DNA of 64,000 nucleotides, taken from Vibrio porteresiae DSM 19223. Its GTDB lineage: Bacteria; Pseudomonadota; Gammaproteobacteria; Enterobacterales; Vibrionaceae. The notes under the pieces were generated by a model. That model made no database searches, was not told the DNA's origin, and worked only from the letters and a program-made list of their open reading frames with translations. The translations under genes and the position numbers were made by a program. Positions 48,815 through 58,670 of the stretch are shown in pieces. The stretch is from the NCBI RefSeq assembly GCF_024347055.1, contig NZ_AP024895.1, forward strand, positions 2,232,001-2,296,000, written 5' to 3'. Numbering within the stretch: the first letter of the stretch is position 1; every line of letters begins with the position of its first letter.

Positions 48815-49990
48815 ATGTTGGGGACTGCAACCCGAGCTAATGCTACTCGTGTTTTACTTCTTGGTTCTGGTGAGCTAGGCAAAGAAGTGGCGATTGAATG
48901 TCAACGCCTAGGCCTAGAAGTGATTGCCTGTGACCGATACGCTGATGCGCCTGCTATGCAAGTGGCACATCGCAGCTATGTGTTCAATATGCTTGATGGC
49001 GAAGAGCTACAAAAAGTCATTGAAGCAGAAAAGCCACACTTTGTGGTCCCAGAAGTTGAAGCCATTGCCACCGCTAAGTTGGTTGAATTGGAAGCACAAG
49101 GTTTAAACGTTGTTCCTACCGCTAACGCGACACGTTTAACCATGAACCGTGAAGGTATTCGTCGCCTAGCAGCAGAAGAGCTGTCTCTTCCAACGTCACC
49201 TTACCGTTTCGCAGACAACTACGAAGATTTCGCAGCGGCTGTCACTGAAGTGGGTATCCCTTGCGTGTGTAAGCCAGTAATGAGTTCATCAGGCAAAGGC
49301 CAAAGCGTTATTAAGACTGAAGCCGACATCGACAAAGCGTGGCAATACGCTCAAGAAGGCGGTCGCACTGGCGCTGGTCGTGTAATTGTGGAAGGCTTTA
49401 TCGACTTCGATTACGAAATTACCCTGCTGACCGTTCGTGCTGTTGATGGCGTTCACTTCTGCGCACCTATCGGCCATCGTCAAGAAGACGGTGACTATCG
49501 TGAATCATGGCAGCCACAAGTGATGTCTGAAAACGCGCTAAAAGCAGCTGAATACGTTGCAGAACAAGTGGTTAATGCCCTTGGTGGTTACGGCCTATTT
49601 GGTGTTGAGCTGTTCGTTAAAGGCGACAAAGTGATCTTCAATGAAGTGTCACCTCGTCCACACGATACCGGCTTAGTAACACTGGTTTCTCAAGACATGT
49701 CTGAGTTTGCGTTGCACGTACGTGCCTTCACTCGTATGCCTGTAGGTAAAATTACCCAATACGGTCCTTGTGCATCTGCCGCCATTCTTGGTCAAGGCAC
49801 CTCACAAAACATCGCTTACAGTGGTTTAGAAGAAGCGCTAGCAATGCCACAAACGCAAATTCGCCTATTCGCAAAACCAGAAATCAATGGTCGTCGCCGT
49901 CTAGGTGTTGCTCTGGCTCGTGCTAAAGACACGCAAAAAGCAGTTGATGCTGCGATTGCCTGTGCAAAAGCAGTTAAAATCGAATACTGA
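48815..49990 (+). CDS. purT: Formate-dependent GAR transformylase 2
   Basis: 391 residues, matching E. coli PurT (392). ATP-grasp enzyme with 'GSGELGKEVAIECQRLG' at the start, 'NREGIRRLAAEELSLPTSPYRFAD' and 'EVSPRPHDTGLVTLVSQDMSEFALHVRA'. Makes formyl-GAR from GAR, formate and ATP in de novo purine synthesis. Own promoter with PurR box; followed by a strong terminator. Confidence 0.97.
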   Translation: MLGTATRANATRVLLLGSGELGKEVAIECQRLGLEVIACDRYADAPAMQVAHRSYVFNMLDGEELQKVIEAEKPHFVVPEVEAIATAKLVELEAQGLNVVPTANATRLTMNREGIRRLAAEELSLPTSPYRFADNYEDFAAAVTEVGIPCVCKPVMSSSGKGQSVIKTEADIDKAWQYAQEGGRTGAGRVIVEGFIDFDYEITLLTVRAVDGVHFCAPIGHRQEDGDYRESWQPQVMSENALKAAEYVAEQVVNALGGYGLFGVELFVKGDKVIFNEVSPRPHDTGLVTLVSQDMSEFALHVRAFTRMPVGKITQYGPCASAAILGQGTSQNIAYSGLEEALAMPQTQIRLFAKPEINGRRRLGVALARAKDTQKAVDAAIACAKAVKIEY

Positions 49991-50010
49991 TTTCCAGTTC
50001 TGTAGTGATT

Positions 50011-50039
50011 AAAAAAGCGCGTGTTCAACGCGCTTTTTT
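50011..50039. terminator. Bidirectional terminator between purT and the chemoreceptor
   Basis: AAAAAAGCGCG/CGCGCTTTTTT stem with 7-nt loop, T-run on both strands. Serves the convergent purT and PAS chemoreceptor genes. Confidence 0.92.
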
Positions 50040-50060
50040 GTGCCTGTCATTTAGAAAACT

Positions 50061-51377
50061 CTAGCGTTCCACATCGGATTTCAGAGCACTGACTGTCTCA
50101 GCGATATTCTCGGCCCCCGATTTGATGGCATCGATTAACTCCTGAGTACGATGCAATTGGTCATTACACTCTTCAACACGGCGTTGAATCGATTCCATCG
50201 TCTCTTCTGAATTCTGAGTTAATTCAGTATTGCGTTTTACAATCGTGCCAATTTCGTCGGTTGCTTTTGACGTATTGGACGCCAGAGTGCGCACTTCATC
50301 GGCTACCACAGCAAATCCGCGACCATATTCCCCTGCGCGAGCCGCTTCTATCGCTGCATTCAATGCCAATAGATTGGTTTGATCGGCAATTTTCGAAATG
50401 GTGGTTACGATTTGGGTGATCTGCTGCGACTGTGCCGCCAACTGCTGCATCAAGCCACTCGCCTTGCCAACATCCTTGGTAATGTTGCTCGCCACGTCTA
50501 CTGCTTGATGTAATGTACTTGCGCCATCAATCGCAATCTCAACGGTTTGTTGCGACGTCTGCTGTGCCATATCAGAGGCGTTTTCAATGGCCTGCTGTTG
50601 CTTCACACGCCGGGTAATATCGGTCGCGAACTTAACCACTCGCACGACCTTGCCAGATTCATCCATCACGGGATTATAGGTCGCTTCCAACCAGATCGAT
50701 TGACCGTTTTTGCCTTTGCGTTCAAACATGCCGCAGGAAAACTTTCCTTTCGCCAAATCAGGCCAGAACTGAGGATTTTGCTGTAAAAAATCTTCTTTGC
50801 AGAACATGCGATGATGTTGACCACGTATCTCTTCTACGCGATAACCGACACAACGACAGAAGTTGTTGTTGGCATCAAGAACCGTTCCGTCAGGGGTGAA
50901 CTCAATAAACGCTAACGATTTTTGCAGGGCAGTAAATACCGCTTGTTGGCGTTCTAACTGATGCTTTTCGGCAGTCACATCACTCGCAATTTTCACGACT
51001 TTCGTAATACGTTGTTGGCTATCAGGGACCGGTATGTAAGTCGCATCAATCCAGATCTCTTCTTGATTGCATTTAACGCGCTTAAATACACCGTGCTGCG
51101 GTTTCCCTTGCGCCAAATCACGCCAGAATGAGTTATAGGCTGCCAATGAAGTAAATGCCTCTTCACAAAAGATCCGATGATGCTTACCTTTCACCTGCTC
51201 AAGAGAGTACCCCATCGCCGCAAGAAAATGCGAGTTAGCGTACTCAATCGTGCCATCACTTTTAAATTCGATATAAGGCACATTGACCTTAATCGCATCC
51301 AAGATGTGGTTTTCGGTATGGTCATTGCTCGCCACCAATTCAGGGCGCGCAAAGGGACGTGAAGCAAAAGAGAACAT
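50061..51377 (-). CDS. PAS-domain methyl-accepting chemotaxis protein, soluble
   Basis: 438 residues from the ATG at 51377. Two PAS domains (about 25-130 and 145-255, with 'GKHHRIFCEEAF' and 'GQHHRMFCKEDF'), then a methyl-accepting signalling domain ending near residue 438 ('EYGRGFAVVADEVRTLA' hairpin tip). No membrane segments. The layout resembles P. aeruginosa BdlA and Aer-like sensors, suggesting sensing of redox or energy state. Located between purT and tpm. Confidence 0.88.
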   Translation of the reverse strand: MFSFASRPFARPELVASNDHTENHILDAIKVNVPYIEFKSDGTIEYANSHFLAAMGYSLEQVKGKHHRIFCEEAFTSLAAYNSFWRDLAQGKPQHGVFKRVKCNQEEIWIDATYIPVPDSQQRITKVVKIASDVTAEKHQLERQQAVFTALQKSLAFIEFTPDGTVLDANNNFCRCVGYRVEEIRGQHHRMFCKEDFLQQNPQFWPDLAKGKFSCGMFERKGKNGQSIWLEATYNPVMDESGKVVRVVKFATDITRRVKQQQAIENASDMAQQTSQQTVEIAIDGASTLHQAVDVASNITKDVGKASGLMQQLAAQSQQITQIVTTISKIADQTNLLALNAAIEAARAGEYGRGFAVVADEVRTLASNTSKATDEIGTIVKRNTELTQNSEETMESIQRRVEECNDQLHRTQELIDAIKSGAENIAETVSALKSDVER

Positions 51378-51511
51378 GCAATATACCTTCAATGTATTTA
51401 TTCAAACTTTATCTCTTCCTAAGGAAGAGTTCGTTCAGTGCCAACCGACGAATCAATACAGCTAAGGTGTACTGCACAGGCGCTTTTCACGCTTCTTAAT
51501 CGAGGATTGTT

Positions 51512-52159
51512 TTAACTTTGGATCAGCCAAACCGTTTCTGCAAACCGTGACAATCCTTTTTTTGCTCTTTGTGGATGAGCTGCATCGACATCATTGCAAT
51601 TGAGTAAAGTCACATCAAAATCTGCGAACAAGTCGGCTATTTCGTGCTGTGGAACACTAAATGGCGGTCCTGACAATTCCTCTTGTGGGTAGTCTAGTGA
51701 CACCAATAAAATTCGCCCACCGGGGTTAAGCAACTGCTTTAAACGCTCAGCGTAGGTAACACGCATAGATTGAGGTAGAGCAACTAAAGCCGCGCGGTCA
51801 TAAACAAGGTCAACTTTATCAACGGGAGCAGTAAAAAAATCTCCGGTGTACAACGACAGTTCATCAAACTGATAGAGCTCATGATGGTGGTTTAACTTAG
51901 TGACTAATGGCGTGTAAAAATGCTCAGCAAAAAAGGCGCGCACAGCGATTTGGCTGAGCTCAACGCCGATAACGTCATTATGCTTTTCAGCCAACCAAAC
52001 TAAGTCCTCACTTTTGCCACACAGAGGCACCAACACTTTCTCGTCACGTTTCGGCTGCAGTGCAGGCCAGAACTGAGTCAGCAGAGGATTCACATCGTTA
52101 AGATGAAAACCGATTTGGTTACTGGCCCATTTATTGTGCCAAAATTCAGGGTCGTTCAT
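51512..52159 (-). CDS. tpm: Thiopurine S-methyltransferase
   Basis: 215 residues from ATG 52159 (MNDPEFWHNKWASNQIGFH). SAM-binding core 'KVLVPLCGKSEDLVWLAEKHNDVIGVELSQIAV' and 'VDLVYDRAALVALP' is the TPMT signature. Bacterial TPMT methylates thiopurines and, in some, selenium or tellurite. Same gene order as in V. cholerae (VC1225 beside relV). Confidence 0.93.
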   Translation of the reverse strand: MNDPEFWHNKWASNQIGFHLNDVNPLLTQFWPALQPKRDEKVLVPLCGKSEDLVWLAEKHNDVIGVELSQIAVRAFFAEHFYTPLVTKLNHHHELYQFDELSLYTGDFFTAPVDKVDLVYDRAALVALPQSMRVTYAERLKQLLNPGGRILLVSLDYPQEELSGPPFSVPQHEIADLFADFDVTLLNCNDVDAAHPQRAKKGLSRFAETVWLIQS

Positions 52160-52471
52160 TGCGCTACTCTTGTTCCATTTTGGGGGCAACAGACTACCCT
52201 ATTCCATTTTGTAAAGGTAGCCATTTTGTATCAAGCCTTGACACTTTTCGTTACATTCTCGCCTGGGAACCAATTAGCTGCGTAACGGTCTGATTAAATG
52301 TAGCTTTTAATATTGCTCACGCCAATAGACTGTCAGCTTTTGGTCAGAAGGATTGTAATCGATTTAGTGAGCCCCATATCTTAAGAGCAACACGCTCCAA
52401 CTCCTAACGCCTTGGTGTCATAGAAACTTTTTGTTCCCATTTTGACCCAATAGCGAAAGCTAAGGAGAGTT
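52160..52471. other. Divergent intergenic region tpm/relV
   Basis: 312 bp holding promoters for tpm (minus) and relV (plus). I see no ORF, repeat or clear operator in it. Confidence 0.6.
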
Positions 52472-53245
52472 ATGAGCCTATTGTTACGCACGACCGCGAT
52501 CATGCTGCTGTTGATCAGCCGCGCGCCTGCATTTGCAGCCATGTCGGTCGATACCAGCGCTAAGGAAGATCGTAGCGAATCGCAAAATGAAATCAGCTCA
52601 AGTGTCTTTCGTCATAGTTTGAGTGGTCTTTACGGTATTCAAAGCAACAACACTCGAGTGATTCAACCCTACAGCGACTTTACTGTGCTCTACAGTAAAG
52701 CTCACCAAGCACAACATGAATTGGAAAGTTTGTGTAAAAGTGCCGCCCTGCAAACCACCACATCCGTGCATTTCTCAGGCGTGAAATCAGAGCAACGTGC
52801 CTTAGATAAAATTGATACCGAGTTTAATGGTCAAGCAGAACGTATCACCGACCTTGCTCGCGCAACGATTGTTGCTGACGATGTGCCAAGCTTAGTTCGA
52901 GCTTACGAAGTGCTTAATCGCCAAGCGACCATAGTCAAAGTGAAAAACCGCTTTAAGCATCCTGCACCATCTGGCTATCGTGATTTGAACGTGCTCGTTC
53001 GTCTGCCTAAAACGCAAATCGTTGCTGAAGTTCAATTGCACTTGAAAGACATTGCCGCAGTGAAAAACGGGGCAGAACATGACATCTACGAACAGATTCA
53101 ACAAATTGAGCGTAGAGCGTTAAAAGAGAATAGAGAGTTAAGTACCATGGAAATGGCACAAATAGAAAAAGTAAGACAGCAATCCCAGCAGCTATATCAG
53201 CAAGCCTGGCAACCTTATATTACAACTCAGCTGCAGGCCGCTTAA
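52472..53245 (+). CDS. relV: RelV-type (p)ppGpp synthetase with signal-like N-terminus
   Basis: 257 residues, GGAG before the ATG. RelA/SpoT synthetase fold: Lys105 ('GVKSEQRALDKI'), Asp127 and Arg130 ('DLARATIV'), Glu187 ('VAEVQLHL'), matching the essential residues reported for V. cholerae RelV with a two-residue offset or less. The first 23 residues (MSLLLRTTAIMLLLISRAPA...) form a hydrophobic segment that looks like a cleavable signal peptide, odd for a nucleotide enzyme. Makes the alarmone (p)ppGpp in stress. Gene order tpm-relV-ihfA agrees with V. cholerae VC1224. Confidence 0.85.
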   Translation: MSLLLRTTAIMLLLISRAPAFAAMSVDTSAKEDRSESQNEISSSVFRHSLSGLYGIQSNNTRVIQPYSDFTVLYSKAHQAQHELESLCKSAALQTTTSVHFSGVKSEQRALDKIDTEFNGQAERITDLARATIVADDVPSLVRAYEVLNRQATIVKVKNRFKHPAPSGYRDLNVLVRLPKTQIVAEVQLHLKDIAAVKNGAEHDIYEQIQQIERRALKENRELSTMEMAQIEKVRQQSQQLYQQAWQPYITTQLQAA

Positions 53246-53279
53246 CCTGAAATTCCCTATCAGAAATAAAAGCATACAG

Positions 53280-53301
53280 ACCATGTCTCATGACATGGTC
53301 T
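53280..53301. terminator. Weak hairpin between relV and ihfA
   Basis: GACCATGTC/GACATGGTC stem with 4-nt loop in the gap between the converging genes, but without a long T-run. Possible weak terminator. Confidence 0.4.
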
Positions 53302-53313
53302 TATGCTCGGTCC

Positions 53314-53610
53314 TTATTTGACGTCTTTTAGGTTCTCGACACGGGCTTTCAGTTTTTGCCCTGGGCGGAACGTTACGACACGTCGTGCGGAAATAGGAAT
53401 GTCTTCCCCTGTTTTCGGATTACGACCTGGACGTTGATTTTTATCACGCAGATCGAAGTTGCCGAAACCAGAGAGTTTTACCTGTTCGCCGCCTTCGAGT
53501 GCTCGACGAATTTCTTCGAAAAACACCTCAACCGTTTCCTTGGCATCACGTTTGCTGAAACCTAATTTTTCAAACAGGCTTTCTGCCAAATCGGCCTTTG
53601 TGAGCGCCAT
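53314..53610 (-). CDS. ihfA: Integration host factor subunit alpha
   Basis: 98 residues from the ATG at 53610. 'MALTKADLAESLFEKLGFSKRDAKETVEVFFEEIRR' and 'VKLSGFGNFDLRDKNQRPGRNPKTGEDIPI' are near identical to IhfA across gammaproteobacteria. DNA-bending protein used in recombination, phage integration and gene regulation. Separated from pheT by 465 bp including a terminator, so it is probably transcribed on its own. Confidence 0.98.
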   Translation of the reverse strand: MALTKADLAESLFEKLGFSKRDAKETVEVFFEEIRRALEGGEQVKLSGFGNFDLRDKNQRPGRNPKTGEDIPISARRVVTFRPGQKLKARVENLKDVK

Positions 53611-54020
53611 AAAACTTCCCTCAAAGCTTAAGTCAATCTTGCTGTCTTTAGGACAGCGCCTTCGCAGCACTGAGCTGCTTTTTTGCCTTGCCGAATCAAC
53701 AACATATCGGCTGCACTTGAAAAGTGTATGACAAGCTCATGATTTTCGCCAACTTTTTTCAACGGGGAAAATCGTTCTCTGACAAAAACTAGACGCATAT
53801 AATTTGAAAAAGTCCAAAATTTGACGTTGAAACAGAGCTTAATTAAGACAATTATCAGATGATAATTCTTATAAAGCAATAATTTATAGTATTTTATATC
53901 ATTTAAAACGAATTTAAAAATTTTCCCAGTCAGATCAAATTTTTAAATTCTCTAAAAAATCATAAGGTTACTTGACTCCATTCTAACAAAACACGGTGGT
54001 CAAGGTTGCGGCACAATAAA
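53611..54020. other. Intergenic region upstream of ihfA
   Basis: 410 bp, AT-rich, no ORF I believe. Probably contains the ihfA promoter. The A/T-rich part near 53880-53980 has no distinct repeats. Confidence 0.5.
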
Positions 54021-54049
54021 AAAAGAGGCTTCCATCGGAAGCCTCTTTT
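54021..54049 (-). terminator. Intrinsic terminator after pheT
   Basis: AAAAGAGGCTTCC/GGAAGCCTCTTTT, 13-bp perfect stem with 3-nt loop, T-run on the minus strand. Ends the pheST transcript. Confidence 0.92.
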
Positions 54050-54075
54050 GCAAATTTGCGGTATAGATAACAAAT

Positions 54076-56463
54076 TTAGTCGCGTAGTGTCGCGCCAAAT
54101 TGTTCGCCAATCGCAGCCACAATAGCATCCACTGCTGTCGCAATATCTGCTTCTTCTAGAGTGCGTTCAGTTGATTGCAGGATAAGTGCAATCGCAAGGC
54201 TCTTCTTACCTTCCTCAATACCTTTACCTACGTAAACGTCAAATAGGTCAGCTTCTTTAAGAAGTTCGCCACCCGCTTGCTCACACGCTTTAACAATCAC
54301 ATCCGCAGCGACTGCTTCATCCACTACTACCGCGATATCACGACGGTTTGCAGGGAATTTAGACAGAGAAGCTGCTTCAGGAATGACGCGAGTCGCAATC
54401 GCATTCCATTCGATTTCGAACACGATAGTGCGGCCGTTCAGACCAAATTTACGTTCAAGTTCTGGATGAACAGTACCGATCACACCCACTTGTTTACCAT
54501 CAAGGATAATCGCTGCTGATTGTCCTGGGTGAAGCGCTGGGTGTTTCACTGCAGCAAAGCTGTATGCACGACCGTTAGCAGTTAGCTCTAGAATCGCTTC
54601 CAAATCACCTTTTAGGTCGAAGAAATCAACGGTAGTGGTGGTTAGGTTCCAGTGCTCATCGTTTACCGTACCTGAAATCACACCCGCTAGCATTGGCTCT
54701 TGGCGCATGCCGTTTTCTGCAGATTGTTCAGGAGTAAAACGTAAACCGTATTCGAACAGGCGAACACGAGGTTGTTGACGTTTTTGGTTACGAACTACGG
54801 TGTTTAGCAGACCTTGAATTAGGCTCAAACGCATCGCTGACATATCGGCAGAGATTGGGTTTGGTAGCACTAACGGCTCAACATCTGGCACGATCAGTTT
54901 TTGTTGTTCAGGTTCAACGAAGCTGTAAGTGATGGCTTCGTGGTAACCACGGTCAACTAAAAGATCGCGTACACGTTTAAGAGGCAGATTCGCTTCTTTG
55001 TGTAGGTTCATGTTTAGACCAGCCACTGGCGCTTGGTTTGGAATGTTGTCGTAACCGTAGATACGGCCGATTTCTTCTACCAAATCTTGCTCAATTGCAA
55101 TGTCAAAACGCCAGCTTGGCGCTTTCGCTGTCCAACCAGACTCTGTGCTTTCTACCGTCATGCCTAGGCGTTCAAGAATTTCTACCACATCAGCATCTTC
55201 AACATGGTGGCCTAGTAGGCTATCCAGTTTAGTACGACGCAGTGAAACAACGTTCGCTTTTGGTAGATCAGTTGCTGATTCAGCAGTTACCACTGGGCCT
55301 GCTTCGCCGCCACAAATAGCAAGAAGCAGTTCAGTTGCACGTTCAATCGCAGCAACTTGCAGTTCGAAATCCACACCGCGTTCAAAACGCATTGAAGAAT
55401 CAGTGTGTAGACCGTAGCTACGTGCACGACCGCGAATGGCTGCGGGTGTGAAGTAAGCACACTCAAGTACTACGTCTTTGGTTTCAGTGCTCACACCAGA
55501 GTGTTCGCCACCAAAGATACCTGCAATTGCCAAAGCTTTGTTGTGGTCAGCTACAACCAAAGTATCTGCATTTAGCTCTGCTTCGCTGCCATCAAGAAGA
55601 GTCAGTTTTTCACCTTGCTCAGCAAGACGGACAACGATGCCACCTTCGATCTTAGCCAGATCAAATGCGTGCATTGGTTGACCTTGTTCCAACATGATGT
55701 AGTTAGTTACATCAACCACAGGGTCGATTGAACGAATACCACAACGACGCAATTTTTCTTGCATCCACATTGGGCTTTGCGCTGCAACGTTAACGTTCTT
55801 AACCACGCGGCTTAGGTAACGAGGACATTCAGCTGTTGCTTTAACATCAACTGCCATAGTGTCGTTGATGCTTGCTGCAATCACATTAGTCGCAGGTGCA
55901 GTCACATCAGCGCGGTTTAATACGCCTACTTCACGAGCCAGACCACGGATGCTGAAACAGTCAGCGCGGTTTGCTGTAAGGTCTACATCAACCGTCACGT
56001 CGTTTAGCGTTAGGAATTCGCGGAAATCAGTACCGATTACAGCGTCTTCAGCCAACTCCATGATGCCGCTTGAGTCAACGTCAATGCCCAGTTCAGAGAA
56101 TGAACACAGCATGCCGTGAGATGGCTGACCACGTAGTTTTGCTTTTTTGATTTTGAAATCGCCAGGTAGTGTTGCACCGACAGTAGCCACTGCTACTTTA
56201 AGGCCTTGACGGCAGTTAGGCGCACCACAAACGATATCAAGAAGTTCTTCTTCGCCCACGTCAACTTTCGTTACGCGTAGCTTGTCAGCGTCTGGGTGTT
56301 GTGCACATTCAACAACAAGACCCACTTTAACGCCGTTAAATTCGCCAGCAACAGGAAGAACGTCGTCTACCTCTAGGCCAGCCATAGTGATTTGATGAGT
56401 AAGCTCGTCAGTTGTTACCGCAGGGTTAACCCACTCACGAAGCCATGATTCACTGAATTTCAT
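54076..56463 (-). CDS. pheT: Phenylalanyl-tRNA synthetase beta chain
   Basis: 795 residues, equal to E. coli PheT. Domains in order: tRNA-binding OB fold (about 39-150, 'VECAQHPDADKLRVTKVDVGEEE'), B3/B4 editing domain, B5 ('LRRTKLDSLLGHHVEDADVVEIL'), catalytic-like core, C-terminal FDX-ACB ('KFPANRRDIAVVVDEAV'). Forms the alpha2-beta2 enzyme with PheS. 30 bp after pheS. Confidence 0.98.
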   Translation of the reverse strand: MKFSESWLREWVNPAVTTDELTHQITMAGLEVDDVLPVAGEFNGVKVGLVVECAQHPDADKLRVTKVDVGEEELLDIVCGAPNCRQGLKVAVATVGATLPGDFKIKKAKLRGQPSHGMLCSFSELGIDVDSSGIMELAEDAVIGTDFREFLTLNDVTVDVDLTANRADCFSIRGLAREVGVLNRADVTAPATNVIAASINDTMAVDVKATAECPRYLSRVVKNVNVAAQSPMWMQEKLRRCGIRSIDPVVDVTNYIMLEQGQPMHAFDLAKIEGGIVVRLAEQGEKLTLLDGSEAELNADTLVVADHNKALAIAGIFGGEHSGVSTETKDVVLECAYFTPAAIRGRARSYGLHTDSSMRFERGVDFELQVAAIERATELLLAICGGEAGPVVTAESATDLPKANVVSLRRTKLDSLLGHHVEDADVVEILERLGMTVESTESGWTAKAPSWRFDIAIEQDLVEEIGRIYGYDNIPNQAPVAGLNMNLHKEANLPLKRVRDLLVDRGYHEAITYSFVEPEQQKLIVPDVEPLVLPNPISADMSAMRLSLIQGLLNTVVRNQKRQQPRVRLFEYGLRFTPEQSAENGMRQEPMLAGVISGTVNDEHWNLTTTTVDFFDLKGDLEAILELTANGRAYSFAAVKHPALHPGQSAAIILDGKQVGVIGTVHPELERKFGLNGRTIVFEIEWNAIATRVIPEAASLSKFPANRRDIAVVVDEAVAADVIVKACEQAGGELLKEADLFDVYVGKGIEEGKKSLAIALILQSTERTLEEADIATAVDAIVAAIGEQFGATLRD

Positions 56464-56493
56464 AGTGTTTCTTTTCCCTCTTGGGGCCCCTGA

Positions 56494-57477
56494 TTACTTA
56501 AACTGTTTGAGGAAACGAAGGTCGTTTTCGAAGAATGCGCGTAGATCGTTTACGCCGTAACGCAACATAGTCAGACGCTCTACACCCATACCGAAGGCGA
56601 AACCAGAGTATTTTTCAGGGTCAATGCCAACGCTACGAAGTACGTTAGGGTGAACCATGCCACAACCTAGCACTTCAAGCCATTTGCCATTTTTACCTTT
56701 CACGTCCACTTCTGCTGAAGGTTCAGTGAATGGGAAGTAAGAAGGACGGAAACGTACTTCCAAGTCTTCTTCAAAGAAGTTACATAGGAAGTCGTGCAGA
56801 ATCCCTTTCAACTGAGCAAAGTTCACATGCTCATCGACCAACATACCTTCCACTTGGTGGAACATTGGGGTGTGAGTTTGGTCGTAGTCGTTACGGTAAA
56901 CACGGCCAGGTGCGATAAAACGCAATGGTGGCTGGTTGTTTTCCATAGTACGAATCTGTACACCTGAAGTGTGCGTACGAAGCATCAACTTAGGATTAAA
57001 GAAGAAGGTATCGTGGTCAGTACGCGCAGGGTGATCAGCAGCGATGTTCAACGCATCGAAGTTATGGAAATCATCTTCGATCTCTGGACCAGACTGAACA
57101 GTAAAGCCCAGTTCACCAAAGAAGCTTTCAATACGCTCGATAGTACGAGTTACAGGGTGTAGACCACCGTTCTCGATACGACGTCCTGGTAGAGTCACAT
57201 CGATGGTCTCTTCTGCTAATTTCGCTTCAAGCTCAGCACGTTGCAATGCGTCTTTACGAGCAAAGATCGATTTCTGAACTTCTTCTTTGGCAGCGTTAAT
57301 CTCTGCACCAGCAGTACGACGTTCTTCTGGTGGCAATTTACCTAGGCTTTGTAGTTGAGCGGTAAGCTCACCTTTTTTACCTAGATACTGAACACGCACT
57401 TCATCAAGTGCGACTAACGACTCGGCAGCCTCAATGGCTTTGGTCGCGTTAGCAATAATCTCTTGTAGATGTTGCAT
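56494..57477 (-). CDS. pheS: Phenylalanyl-tRNA synthetase alpha chain
   Basis: 327 residues, equal to E. coli PheS. N-terminal coiled coil, class II core with motif 2 region 'RFIAPGRVYRNDYDQTHTPMFHQVEG' and motif 3 'GFAFGMGVERLTMLRYG'. Charges tRNA-Phe. Transcribed with pheT. A 7-bp hairpin (GGAACTC/GAGTTCC, 57512-57518 and 57524-57530) 35 bp upstream may be part of a leader control like the pheM attenuator, but no T-run follows. Confidence 0.98.
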   Translation of the reverse strand: MQHLQEIIANATKAIEAAESLVALDEVRVQYLGKKGELTAQLQSLGKLPPEERRTAGAEINAAKEEVQKSIFARKDALQRAELEAKLAEETIDVTLPGRRIENGGLHPVTRTIERIESFFGELGFTVQSGPEIEDDFHNFDALNIAADHPARTDHDTFFFNPKLMLRTHTSGVQIRTMENNQPPLRFIAPGRVYRNDYDQTHTPMFHQVEGMLVDEHVNFAQLKGILHDFLCNFFEEDLEVRFRPSYFPFTEPSAEVDVKGKNGKWLEVLGCGMVHPNVLRSVGIDPEKYSGFAFGMGVERLTMLRYGVNDLRAFFENDLRFLKQFK

Positions 57478-57775
57478 TGTTTCCTCGTCTGCTAATGAGC
57501 AGTTTCCTTTAGGAACTCAAAAGGAGTTCCAAGGGTCCCGACAGAGTGTCCAGACGGGTACCCGATAGGTTGACCGTAAGGGATTCTTGGGGTATTTCAA
57601 ATAGTTTTACATAGTACCGAAAGCCGCTGTTAAAGCCAAATGAAAAGCGTTGTTAGCGGCAACTTCGCGCATTTGTTCGCCAAGTTTTTCCTTGAATGAA
57701 TCAGAATGCTCTGAGAAAGTAATGGGCAGTTGCCAAGCATCTGGTACTAAGACATTTTTCCCCACTGGAGATAAT

Positions 57776-58258
57776 ATGCAAGCACGGATAGTTCCTATTG
57801 ATTCACATCACGATCAAGCCATTTGTCAGATAATCAAATCCGTTGGCGCTGAATTTGGGGCGATTGGCGATGGCTTTGGCCCATCAGATGCTGAAGTACT
57901 GAATATGAGTCAGCACTATTGTGCTACGAAGCGTAGCGGCTATTTCATCGTTGAGCAAAATGGCATTGTTTTAGGTGGTGGAGGTATTGCACCATTTGCT
58001 GGCTCCGCCGAATGCTGCGAATTGCGTAAGGTCTTTCTGTCCTCCACAGCCCGAGGACTTGGTATCGGCAGACAACTGGTCGCGCATTGTCTGCAATTTG
58101 CTCGCGAGATGGGTTATCAGCAGTGCTACCTTGATACGTTACATACCATGTCGGGGGCGATCGCACTCTATGAAAAGTTGGGCTTTGAACATCTGCCCGC
58201 ACCACACGCAGGCACGGAGCATAACGGTTGTGATGTCTGGATGGAGTGCCAGCTTTAG
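57776..58258 (+). CDS. GNAT-family N-acetyltransferase
   Basis: 160 residues from the ATG at 57776, GGAG 5 nt upstream. Motif A 'LSSTARGLGIGRQLVAHCL' with Arg/Gly pattern for acetyl-CoA, 'LHTMSGAIALYEKLGFEHLP' at the C-terminus. Substrate unknown. Independent gene with its own terminator between pheS and tRNA-Leu. Confidence 0.88.
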   Translation: MQARIVPIDSHHDQAICQIIKSVGAEFGAIGDGFGPSDAEVLNMSQHYCATKRSGYFIVEQNGIVLGGGGIAPFAGSAECCELRKVFLSSTARGLGIGRQLVAHCLQFAREMGYQQCYLDTLHTMSGAIALYEKLGFEHLPAPHAGTEHNGCDVWMECQL

Positions 58259-58305
58259 CCACCGGATGCTAACTTGGCGCGAGTTCACACAAATCGATAG
58301 AACGA

Positions 58306-58335
58306 AAAAGCCCTGACGTTTCCGTCAGGGCTTTT
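58306..58335. terminator. Terminator between the acetyltransferase and tRNA-Leu
   Basis: AAAAGCCCTGACG/CGTCAGGGCTTTT, 13-bp stem with T-run on both strands. Serves the plus-strand acetyltransferase and the minus-strand tRNA-Leu. Related in sequence to the terminators of the 61.4-61.7 kb repeats. Confidence 0.9.
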
Positions 58336-58363
58336 CAATTCGGTGTGCATAAGCACGAGGTGA

Positions 58364-58450
58364 TGGTGCCCCGGGCCGGACTTGAACCGGCACAGCGCGA
58401 ACGCCGAGGGATTTTAAATCCCTTGTGTCTACCGATTTCACCACCGGGGC
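58364..58450 (-). tRNA. tRNA-Leu (UAA)
   Basis: 87 nt, class II with long variable arm; anticodon UAA; CCA encoded; acceptor GCCCCGG. A copy identical in this 87-nt region occurs at 61827-61913. Followed downstream by the terminator at 58306. Confidence 0.95.
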
Positions 58451-58670
58451 AACGCATAAATGCGATGGAAGACACCATCTGTTCGACACGCTTACGTGAG
58501 AACCCCGCTAATGTACCCCATTACTGCGGTAGGTCAACAAAAAATATCGACAATTCAACCAAATGAACAACAAGCACACCAATTGAATGCATTCTCGGCA
58601 AATTAGGTTCACTCTCTGTTCGCCATTTTTTGTACCCTTCACTCATCTTAATAAGATGACCGCTTGGGAT

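Noticed and set aside
57620..57775. Minus-strand frame of about 52 residues (from a GTG) and a 42-residue plus-strand extension upstream of the acetyltransferase
   Set aside because: Neither has a ribosome site or family match. The minus frame reads reasonably like protein and could be a remnant, but it cannot be supported.
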